Virus record (IMG/VR): IMGVR_UViG_3300037231_000294
Span: 1-39,593 of that record
Strand: one strand, 5' to 3'
Length of the DNA: 39,593 nt
DNA from: a virus
Shown here: positions 30,056 to 35,316 of the stretch, piece after piece
How the letters are laid out: each line of letters begins with the position of its first letter
Position numbering within the stretch: the stretch's first letter is position 1
Program-made: the position numbers and the translations under genes
The notes under the pieces: model-generated
Seen by the model: the letters and a program-made list of their open reading frames with translations, nothing else
The model's database searches: none
What the model was told of the DNA's origin: nothing

Positions 30056-30802
30056 GTGCCACGCGATCAGGAAGCTGGTCACGCGTTCTCTGCTCCCCCA
30101 GCGCCGGACAATCTGCCCGAGGACGATCGGGTCAGCGTCCCGGCGCACGCTCTGCGGTACGATGCCGATGCGATCGAAGAGTCTCAGCGCCATCGCTGCC
30201 TGCGTGGCCGTCATCACCACTGGAACCGCCGCAGCGAGTGGAAAGTCAATTGCGGCGAATCCTGTAGGGATAATGGTGACGTGCCAACGCGTCGTTTTCC
30301 CGCCGTCGAGGGTTTCGGTCGCACGGGTTGTATTGATGGTTTGGATGGGAGATTCATACCGTCCTTCGCCAGCCGGCAGAAGCTGCTCTCGCTCATCTCG
30401 CATCGATCCGTTTGGCTTTCCATAGTCAGAGTGGCGATGGATAGCCTTCACTTCAGGGCGCGTTCGCGAGACACGAATGGCGAACTGATCGCAAGGCATG
30501 TTCGGCACCAGCGTATAGCCCGCGTCGAGCGCCATCACCAGCTTCTCGTAGTAAAGCTTCTGAGTGCTGAGCCGCTTCTCCATTCGCTCCAGCGCTCCGG
30601 GAGCCCATCCCTTCTCGGCCGCGATGTTCATCGATTCGCGCACGTCTGCCAACTCGCCTGCTAGAGCTGCGATCTTGACTTCCACATAGCTGCGGATCTC
30701 TGTGTTGGCCGCTGCCATCTCGGTTGCGTTGACGGCGACGGCGTGCAGCCGCGGTGATGGTTGAACCTCGGTTTCTTCGATGACTGCAAGTTCGTTATCC
30801 AT
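30035..30802 (-). CDS. Hypothetical early protein (255 aa)
   Basis: This is the last gene of the leftward early operon. It has an N-terminal helical region with a likely coiled coil (IRSYVEVKIAALAGELADVR), a middle segment (CDQFAIRVSRTRPEVKAIHR) and a C-terminal part with strands (TRWHVTIIPTGFAAIDFPLA). AAAGGAGAAG before the ATG at 30802 is a strong ribosome-binding site, unlike most genes in this operon. It overlaps the excisionase-like gene by 8 bases. It is not recognised and could be a recombination or host-takeover factor. Confidence 0.6.
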   Translation of the reverse strand: MDNELAVIEETEVQPSPRLHAVAVNATEMAAANTEIRSYVEVKIAALAGELADVRESMNIAAEKGWAPGALERMEKRLSTQKLYYEKLVMALDAGYTLVPNMPCDQFAIRVSRTRPEVKAIHRHSDYGKPNGSMRDEREQLLPAGEGRYESPIQTINTTRATETLDGGKTTRWHVTIIPTGFAAIDFPLAAAVPVVMTATQAAMALRLFDRIGIVPQSVRRDADPIVLGQIVRRWGSRERVTSFLIAWHLDLRTL

Positions 30803-31028
30803 GGTCTTCTCCTTTTTTTCGTAACTCCGCACTTCCGCTCTTTATCCACGCATCGAGCAGACTTCGCTTGAATCGCCAGCGGTTGCCCAGCCTGAACGCT
30901 GGGATGAAACCGGCCGCCGCGTAGCGGTATAAAGTGTCTGGGCTTATCCTCAGGTACTCCGCCGTCTGCCGGATGTCCATCACCTCGCGCAGCACAAACT
31001 CGGTGTCGTCCACAATTTTCATAGTCAT
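30795..31028 (-). CDS. Excisionase-family helix-turn-helix protein (77 aa)
   Basis: Residues about 18-62 (DIRQTAEYLRISPDTLYRYA, then a GFIPAFRLGNRWRFKRS wing) are the winged helix of the excisionase/MerR-like HTH_17 group: tyrosine after the recognition helix, basic wing, short C-terminal helix. Proteins of this kind bend DNA as Xis or act as small regulators (AlpA-like). It is far from the integrase but in the early operon, as with phages that make Xis from PL. The ATG overlaps the upstream stop (ATGA). A second HTH candidate for this role lies at 38147-38449. Confidence 0.75.
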   Translation of the reverse strand: MTMKIVDDTEFVLREVMDIRQTAEYLRISPDTLYRYAAAGFIPAFRLGNRWRFKRSLLDAWIKSGSAELRKKGEDHG

Positions 31029-31459
31029 GCCGCGCCTCTCCTACTCACTGCAGACACCCCAACACTCGCCACCGGCTTCTTATGGGGTCCGCGTTTGCGC
31101 GCGACTAAAATCTTGATCCGTTCGAGCAGCTCGGCCGCCGCCCAGCATCCCTTGGGGAGGTAAACGTCCGCGTGCGTGAGGAGGTTGCCATCGTAGCCCG
31201 CGAAGTCGCTGGTCACCAGCGTGTGCGTGAATGGATGCAGAATCTTCGCCGCGCGCAGCAGCGTCAACGCGTTCTCCAGCGGCGCGTGAATCAGCACCAG
31301 GTCCACCGTGTTCACCGTCATTTGTCGTAGCGCGGCCTGCGCCCGTTCCGCGCTCTCGGCCTTCACCACCCGGTACCCTCGCGTCTCTAGCAGGAACGCC
31401 CGCTGCGAGAGCAGCTGCTCGTCCGCGCAGACAACCAGGATGACCTTCTTCGGAGTCAT
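31025..31459 (-). CDS. Degenerate response-regulator receiver (pseudo-receiver) protein (144 aa)
   Basis: The fold pattern of a CheY-like receiver is visible: KKVILVVCADEQLLSQRAFL (strand 1, acidic pair D13/E14), then VDLVLIHAPLENALTLLRAA, where the phosphorylated Asp is replaced by His58, then HTLVTSDF (Thr83) and DVYLPKGCWAAAELL (Lys103). A basic tail follows (ARKRGPHKKP). Without the Asp it cannot be phosphorylated in the normal way and may work by constitutive dimer or partner contacts. Having one in a phage early operon suggests interference with host signalling or a repurposed DNA-binding partner. It is coupled on both sides by ATGA overlaps. Confidence 0.65.
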   Translation of the reverse strand: MTPKKVILVVCADEQLLSQRAFLLETRGYRVVKAESAERAQAALRQMTVNTVDLVLIHAPLENALTLLRAAKILHPFTHTLVTSDFAGYDGNLLTHADVYLPKGCWAAAELLERIKILVARKRGPHKKPVASVGVSAVSRRGAA

Positions 31460-31704
31460 GCCTGCGCCCTCGTCTTGTCCTGGCTCACGTAGTAGAGCGA
31501 CTCCTTCAGCATCTCATCCTGGATTGCGCTAAGCACAGCCTCGGCCTCGTCGATCGGCATCTCCGCAATCTCGATCAGCGCCGAATCCAGGCAGACCATT
31601 CCGGCGATGAACGCTCTCCTGGTCTCGGCAACCTGGACCTCGCCGGCGTCGGGCGGAAGGGTTCTGCGACGGTAGTCGTCCCACTTTTCAGCCGGCGTCT
31701 TCAT
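31456..31704 (-). CDS. Small early phage protein (82 aa)
   Basis: The protein (EKWDDYRRRTLPPDAGEVQV, AETRRAFIAGMVCLDSALIE) resembles a widespread family of small phage proteins of unknown function with the W-x-x-Y-R ... L-P ... V-Q-x-x-E-x-R-R-A-F-x-A-G pattern. The start is an ATG at 31704 overlapping the upstream TGA; the stop overlaps the receiver-like ATG. No function can be given. Confidence 0.65.
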   Translation of the reverse strand: MKTPAEKWDDYRRRTLPPDAGEVQVAETRRAFIAGMVCLDSALIEIAEMPIDEAEAVLSAIQDEMLKESLYYVSQDKTRAQA

Positions 31705-31862
31705 GGCAGTGGCCTCGGCCATTCGCGGCCTTTCGTGTCTTCGATTGAGATCCGTTTCACGTTGGGGTTCGTTCTGGCCCAGGCGACCCCGCCGTCGTCG
31801 CGGGTCAGGGCAACTACGAATTTATCGCCACGCATATACCCTTCGATGGAGATCTGCCTCAT
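31701..31862 (-). CDS. Small early protein (53 aa)
   Basis: A compact, beta-rich ORF (MRQISIEGYMRGDKFVVALT; WARTNPNVKRISIEDTKG) coupled by ATGA overlaps on both sides. It could be a small OB- or SH3-like fold, but this is speculation from strand pattern only. It is not recognised. Confidence 0.55.
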   Translation of the reverse strand: MRQISIEGYMRGDKFVVALTRDDGGVAWARTNPNVKRISIEDTKGREWPRPLP

Positions 31863-32326
31863 ACCGCCCTCCCAGCCGTTCGCAGCAAATTGTCCTGGAC
31901 GAACTGCTCCTCGCACTCAGGGTTTGAGCACACCGTGGCCTCAACGAACAGCCATCCGCAGGAGCGTCCGTCAGCAAGCCGGCACGCGCGCCGCTCGGTG
32001 CATCGGCAGTACCGGCACACGCCCGGCGTCGGGCCTGGCAGCTCCTCGTAGCCCAGCGAGGCGCGCCGCTCGATCCAGTCGCGGTGCGAGATATGGACAA
32101 CCTGGGGGACGCTCAGCGTCGGGTGCCAGGGATCCATGTCGCGCATGAAGTCCAGGCCTCCGCGCTCGGTCACAAACGTCGCCTCGATCGCCGGCTCGCC
32201 CTTCGGCCCCACCAGCTCGCCGCGCATGCTGATGCCCGCCACCAGCGCGTTGTAGACAATCTGCTGCTCGCCGCGATGCTCGATCACCAGCACCGCATCC
32301 CCCGGCGCAATCCCCATGGTCCTCAT
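31859..32326 (-). CDS. Cys-rich early protein with CRYCRCT zinc-binding domain (155 aa)
   Basis: The N-terminal part is beta-rich (GDAVLVIEHRGEQQIVYNAL). The C-terminal third holds CRYCRCTERRACR, SCGW and CSNPEC, enough cysteines for one or two metal sites. The same CRYCRCT...AC...C-W...C...C pattern recurs in the early protein at 36856-37173. The domain is familiar from small phage proteins without a known role. The ATG overlaps the upstream TGA. Confidence 0.65.
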   Translation of the reverse strand: MRTMGIAPGDAVLVIEHRGEQQIVYNALVAGISMRGELVGPKGEPAIEATFVTERGGLDFMRDMDPWHPTLSVPQVVHISHRDWIERRASLGYEELPGPTPGVCRYCRCTERRACRLADGRSCGWLFVEATVCSNPECEEQFVQDNLLRTAGRAV

Positions 32327-32601
32327 CGGCTTCGCCCGGCAAACACTTTCAGCCCGTCGCCAGGCGGCAATTTCCGCTTGCCGATCTCCCCATCAACCTC
32401 GAAGAACTCGCTGCCGCTGTCGACGTTCATGACCTCCAGGAACTGGACCTCGACCTTCGCCGAGTCAATGATGGTCTGCGCGACCTCGCTGATCGCGCGT
32501 GCCCGCGCCAGGTCCATCGGCTTCTCTTCGTCCCTCAGCCCCTCGATCGTCGCGAACAGGTGGTTACGCAGATCGTTCAATTTGTTTTTAGTGTTGCTCA
32601 C
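32323..32601 (-). CDS. Conserved small early phage protein (92 aa)
   Basis: A helical protein (LNDLRNHLFATIEGLRDEEK, then ARARAISEVAQTIIDSAKVE) matching a common phage pattern: L-N-x-L-x-x-x-L-F-x-x-I ... A-x-A-I-x-x-V-A-x-x-I-I-D-x-A-K. Its role is unknown. I set the start at the GTG at 32601 because GGAGGA lies six bases upstream; a TTG two codons earlier would overlap it. The stop overlaps the next ATG. Confidence 0.7.
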   Translation of the reverse strand: MSNTKNKLNDLRNHLFATIEGLRDEEKPMDLARARAISEVAQTIIDSAKVEVQFLEVMNVDSGSEFFEVDGEIGKRKLPPGDGLKVFAGRSR

Positions 32602-32620
32602 GGGCAATCCTCCTCATCTT

Positions 32621-33187
32621 TCATTTCAAAGCTCCGTTCATCTGGATCGCCAGCGCCAGGTCGCGCGGATAGCGGGTCCACATCACATTGCGCTGCGCCA
32701 GCTCGGCACGGGAGATGCACTCAAGGTTCTCGATCGCACAGTTGGTGCGCTTGCCGTCTCTGAAGCAGATCGCATGGCTCGGCGGAACCGGTCCTTTATG
32801 CTGCTCCCATACATGCCGGTTCAACAGCGGCCACACTTTCGTATTTCCAAACCCAGTTGCCTCTTTGCCGTATTTCGCCTCGCGAACCTTGATGCGCTGG
32901 AACCCCCCCTTATCGGTGCGGACCGTGCCGATTGGACACCAGTTCTGCGCGGCCTTCCCGGTGCGGCAGCCTTTTTTGAACTGCGTCTGGGCCATGCGCC
33001 CCGGCGCGTAGCCGGGCCTGCGCAGTCCCGCGAGAAATTCCTTGGTTTTGTGGAGGCCCATATTCCAACCAGCCGCATAGACCGCCGATATCTTTCGTCC
33101 GAGAATGGCCGCGAGCTTCTCCGTCCTGACGTGCGGATAGAGCCAGCGAACGATCTGCAAGTCCTCGGCTGCCCAGAAGCGGCTCAT
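32621..33187 (-). CDS. HNH endonuclease-like protein with N-terminal HTH (188 aa)
   Basis: Residues 1-60 (AEDLQIVRWLYPHVRTEKLA, AILGRKISAVYAAGWNMGL) form a Myb/sigma-like DNA-binding helix set. Residues about 125-180 are the HNH part: LLNRHVWEQHKGPVPPSHAI, then FRDGKRTNCAIENLECISRA, with ELAQRN at the end. The first His and the Asn are present, but the position usually His in I-x-H-x-D-G is Cys/Phe here, so catalysis is uncertain. Such proteins are common in phage early operons and may be homing nucleases or packaging/recombination factors. The ATG overlaps the upstream TGA. Confidence 0.75.
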   Translation of the reverse strand: MSRFWAAEDLQIVRWLYPHVRTEKLAAILGRKISAVYAAGWNMGLHKTKEFLAGLRRPGYAPGRMAQTQFKKGCRTGKAAQNWCPIGTVRTDKGGFQRIKVREAKYGKEATGFGNTKVWPLLNRHVWEQHKGPVPPSHAICFRDGKRTNCAIENLECISRAELAQRNVMWTRYPRDLALAIQMNGALK

Positions 33188-33396
33188 CGGGCATCCTCGT
33201 TTTCCTCGTCGAACAATCCCCGCTCCAGTACCGCCTCCGGCCAGCAGGCTGCTGCAGCTTCCCTCAGCTTCGGGTCCGCGATGGTGCGGGCCTGGATCGC
33301 GTCGATGAGGTCGACGGCTTCCTTGACAGAGAAGAACCGGCCTTCGATCTCGGTCCGCACGGTGTTGTAGTGCTGCAGGCTCAGTGTGTCGTTCAT
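33184..33396 (-). CDS. Small early protein (70 aa)
   Basis: The ORF starts MNDTLSLQHYNTVRTEIEGR and is mostly helical and acidic (FFSVKEAVDLIDAIQARTIA). The ATG at 33396 overlaps the upstream stop (ATGA), with GGAG about nine bases before. The same frame continues upstream of this ATG with well-coded codons to about 33560; see the frame-switch finding. No family is recognised. Confidence 0.6.
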   Translation of the reverse strand: MNDTLSLQHYNTVRTEIEGRFFSVKEAVDLIDAIQARTIADPKLREAAAACWPEAVLERGLFDEENEDAR

Positions 33397-33977
33397 CGTG
33401 TTGGCTCCCTCGCTCCATAGGGTGTTCCGGCCGGACTGCGCGCCCAGGCAATCGCGCGATCGTAAGCAAACTGCGTGCGCCCGCAGCTCGTCCTCGTGAG
33501 TCCACTCGTGGAAGTACCCGGGCAGGCACTCCTCGTCCGGGATGGCTCGCTCGCACACGCGGTCACCAAAACAATCAGCCGCTCCCACGGCGCCGGTTCA
33601 GGCACCCCGTGAAAGACAACAAAGCTGTGCATCAGGCCGGGCAGATTCAGCGACAGAGCAAGCGCCCAGACTCCCCGGCAAACCTTGCGCAAACCGAAGG
33701 CCACGTTGCCGCGCTCGTCGATCTGCGGGCTCAGATCCTCGGAGATGGGCAGCGAGATCACTGGCGGCTCGAGGCCCGTGCCGACGATGGCGAGCAGCAG
33801 CATCCGGTCTTTCGGGTCGAAGTCGGGCACCAGATCCCCGATATCGTCGTCGGCTGCTTCCCATGGAACGAACACCTGGCAAACGGCCGCGGAAGGATCG
33901 CCGGCGAGCTCGGCAACTCCGGCCAGGAATTGCCCCAGCTCGCCCGGCTCGGTCAACACGCTCGTTAGAATCTCCAT
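33393..33977 (-). CDS. Hypothetical early protein, C-terminal third possibly frame-disturbed (194 aa)
   Basis: The first 140 residues look like a normal globular protein (MEILTSVLTEPGELGQFLAG; VPWEAADDDIGDLVPDFDPK; HSFVVFHGVPEPAPWERLIV). Between about 33555 and 33460 this frame becomes Ser/Thr/Arg-rich with poor codon pattern, while the frame one base off gives a far better sequence (RAIPDEECLPGYFHEWTHED). After about 33460 the original frame is good again (FAYDRAIAWARSPAGTPYG). Two compensating indels, real or from sequencing, would explain this. AAGGAGG precedes the ATG at 33977. No family is recognised. Confidence 0.55.
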   Translation of the reverse strand: MEILTSVLTEPGELGQFLAGVAELAGDPSAAVCQVFVPWEAADDDIGDLVPDFDPKDRMLLLAIVGTGLEPPVISLPISEDLSPQIDERGNVAFGLRKVCRGVWALALSLNLPGLMHSFVVFHGVPEPAPWERLIVLVTACASEPSRTRSACPGTSTSGLTRTSCGRTQFAYDRAIAWARSPAGTPYGAREPTR

Positions 33978-33992
33978 GCCCCGCCTCCTTGC

Positions 33993-34280
33993 TTAGGTAC
34001 TCAGGTACTTCTGCAGCAGCGTCTCGACCAGGTCGCTGAAGTCGCCACCCTCGGCGTCCTGCCACTTGCGCGCGGCCGTCTTGTGGGTCTGCCGGCGCAC
34101 GAAGATCTTCACCGCGGTAAAGTCCGGATGGCTGCTCTTCGCCGTCCCCTGCAAGGGCAGCGGTGCGCGCCGGGGTTCGAGCTTCGGCCCTTGGGTGCTC
34201 ACCCGCTTAGGTGCCTGGGTACTTGGGCGCTCAGGTTCCCGCGCTTCCTTGATTCCCGCAAATGCCGATGCCAGGCTCAT
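33993..34280 (-). CDS. Ribbon-helix-helix-like protein next to ParA, partition partner candidate (95 aa)
   Basis: The C-terminal half (DFTAVKIFVRRQTHKTAARK, then FSDLVETLLQKYL) has the strand-helix-helix pattern of RHH (ParG/CopG-like) DNA-binding proteins, preceded by a flexible basic N-terminal arm, the layout of ParG-type centromere binders. The gene starts 43 bases after parA, with GGGGAGG before its ATG and one dyad element (34293-34323) in the gap. The arm (PSTQAPKRVSTQGPK) is encoded by degenerate copies of the 8-bp repeat, and the last residues KYLST and the stop by a clean copy. The role with ParA is inferred from pairing. Confidence 0.65.
   Translation of the reverse strand: MSLASAFAGIKEAREPERPSTQAPKRVSTQGPKLEPRRAPLPLQGTAKSSHPDFTAVKIFVRRQTHKTAARKWQDAEGGDFSDLVETLLQKYLST
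33994..34009 (-). repeat. Gene-end repeat copy at the stop of the RHH-like gene
   Basis: TACCTGAGTACCTAAG on the minus strand, identical to the left-end copy (230-245). Here it is read as ...Y-L-S-T-stop, so the repeat supplies a TAA. Degenerate 8-bp units of the same family run in tandem through about 34203-34250 in the same gene. Confidence 0.7.
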
Positions 34281-34292
34281 TTGATCCTCCCC

Positions 34293-34323
34293 ACGCGAAG
34301 CGTCCAGAACGGTACGAAGTACC
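34293..34323 (+). promoter_or_regulatory. Copy 2 of the dyad element, between parA and the RHH-like gene
   Basis: GCGTCCAGAAC followed by the perfect dyad GGTAC-GAA-GTACC. It abuts the parA stop and lies just ahead of the RHH-like gene. A site for the RHH-like protein (operator and/or centromere) is the natural reading. Confidence 0.65.
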
Positions 34324-34977
34324 TCATGCGCGCGCCTCCAGGTATGTGCCTTCGCGTGCGGCGTTCAGGATGAAACAGAGTTCCTTGCCGATTGCGACAT
34401 AAGCCGCCCACGCTCGCGCGGCCTCCGGATCCTTGGCCTTGTCGACGATGCAGCCTGCCAGCGCTGCTTTCTTGAAGGCCTCCAGCCGAGGTGTCTGACC
34501 TTCGAACACGGGAACGTTCGCTGTTGCCAGCAGCTTGCGCAAATTGGCGGCCGCGCTGGCTTCATACGAGGCCACGCAAGTCAGCAGCACGCGATAGTTC
34601 GCGCCGCCGATCTCCTGCAGCGCTCGGATCGTCTCACCCAGGCCGTTTGTGTTCTGCGCGCCCGGCATCGCGGGAATCACCAGCAGGTCGCATCCTTCGG
34701 CCGCGGCTTTCAGGTCCTCGCCGCTCGGCTTCTGCCCGGTGTCGATCACGAGGTGGTTGTAATTGCGTGCCAGCTTCGCAGCCTGCTCCAGCGCGGCCAC
34801 TTTGAAAGGGAAGCCACCGTTTTCAGCGTTGCCGCGTTCGCTCCACGCCCGCGCGTCCTTGGTCGTATCGCCGTCCAGCAGCAGCGTCGGCGCCAGGGTT
34901 TCGAGGTACGCTGCCAGATGCACGGCCGTCATGGTCTTGCCGACTCCGCCCTTGTAACTCGCTACCGTGATGATCAT
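34324..34977 (-). CDS. parA: ParA/MinD-type partition ATPase (217 aa)
   Basis: The deviant Walker A SYKGGVGKT at residues 7-15, with both the signature Lys9 and Lys14, identifies a ParA-superfamily ATPase. A switch region LLLDGDTTKDARAW (Asp near 38) and VIDTGQKP follow. The short length, with no N-terminal HTH, is type Ib-like (ParF), which pairs with RHH partners such as ParG, and an RHH-like gene follows. Such pairs position plasmids or phage-plasmids in the cell. In an integrating phage it may act in a transient replicative state or as a regulator. The ATG overlaps the upstream TGA (ATGA), and a dyad element lies across its start. Confidence 0.85.
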   Translation of the reverse strand: MIITVASYKGGVGKTMTAVHLAAYLETLAPTLLLDGDTTKDARAWSERGNAENGGFPFKVAALEQAAKLARNYNHLVIDTGQKPSGEDLKAAAEGCDLLVIPAMPGAQNTNGLGETIRALQEIGGANYRVLLTCVASYEASAAANLRKLLATANVPVFEGQTPRLEAFKKAALAGCIVDKAKDPEAARAWAAYVAIGKELCFILNAAREGTYLEARA

Positions 34978-35171
34978 GGAACTTCGTTCCGTTCTGGACG
35001 CTTTGCGGGAAGGCCCGCGGCCGGGGCTTGGGTTGTTTGGGTTGTTTGGGCGTTTGCATAATCGGGTGGGATATCCCAACATCCGAACACCTCGCACCCG
35101 GTGTCGTCGTAGCCGCAGATCGGGCATCGCGGCTTCACGGATTGCGGCGGTTTCCGGTTTCCCTCGCTCAC
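34974..35171 (-). CDS. Small Cys-rich (zinc-ribbon-like) protein ahead of parA (65 aa)
   Basis: The protein contains RCPICGYDDTGCEVFGCWDI, four cysteines in a CxxC...C...C arrangement, followed by a Thr/Gln/Pro-rich tail. The GTG at 35171 is chosen because GGAGG is 4 bases upstream and it overlaps the previous TGA (GTGA). The stop overlaps parA. Probably a small metal-binding early protein; no known function. Confidence 0.6.
   Translation of the reverse strand: MSEGNRKPPQSVKPRCPICGYDDTGCEVFGCWDIPPDYANAQTTQTTQAPAAGLPAKRPERNEVP
34978..35007 (-). promoter_or_regulatory. Copy 3 of the dyad element, at the parA start
   Basis: On the minus strand this reads GCGTCCAGAAC, then the perfect dyad GGAAC-GAA-GTTCC, which ends directly at the parA ATG. 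It lies within the end of the upstream coding region and is inverted relative to copy 2, so parA is framed by the two. Confidence 0.65.
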
Positions 35172-35224
35172 AGAACCTCCGTCCATCGATGCCAGTACTC
35201 CAGAACAATCCGAATCCAGCTCAC
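35168..35224 (-). CDS. Micro-ORF (18 aa) with its own ribosome-binding site
   Basis: A GTG at 35224 overlaps the stop of the 31-residue ORF (GTGA) and has GGAGG five bases upstream. The frame reads MSWIRIVLEYWHRWTEVL and stops overlapping the next GTG. It may be a real peptide with an amphipathic, Trp-rich helix, or a device that keeps ribosomes coupled along the message. Too short to judge from sequence alone. Confidence 0.4.
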   Translation of the reverse strand: MSWIRIVLEYWHRWTEVL

Positions 35225-35316
35225 CGTCGCCTCCGATTCCACCAGCGCCTCAGCCGCGGCCATGCCAGCCACACCAGCAAGCCGATGCAGGCTCCGATCG
35301 CGCCCAGCGCCGCCAT
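35221..35316 (-). CDS. Tiny single-span membrane protein (31 aa)
   Basis: An ATG at 35316 overlaps the stop of the rep gene (TGATG), with GGAGG about eight bases upstream. The product is one hydrophobic helix (AALGAIGACIGLLVWLAW) followed by a strongly basic tail (RLRRWWNRRRR), a positive-inside anchor. Small phage membrane peptides of this sort can act in exclusion or host membrane effects; no specific match. Confidence 0.5.
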   Translation of the reverse strand: MAALGAIGACIGLLVWLAWPRLRRWWNRRRR

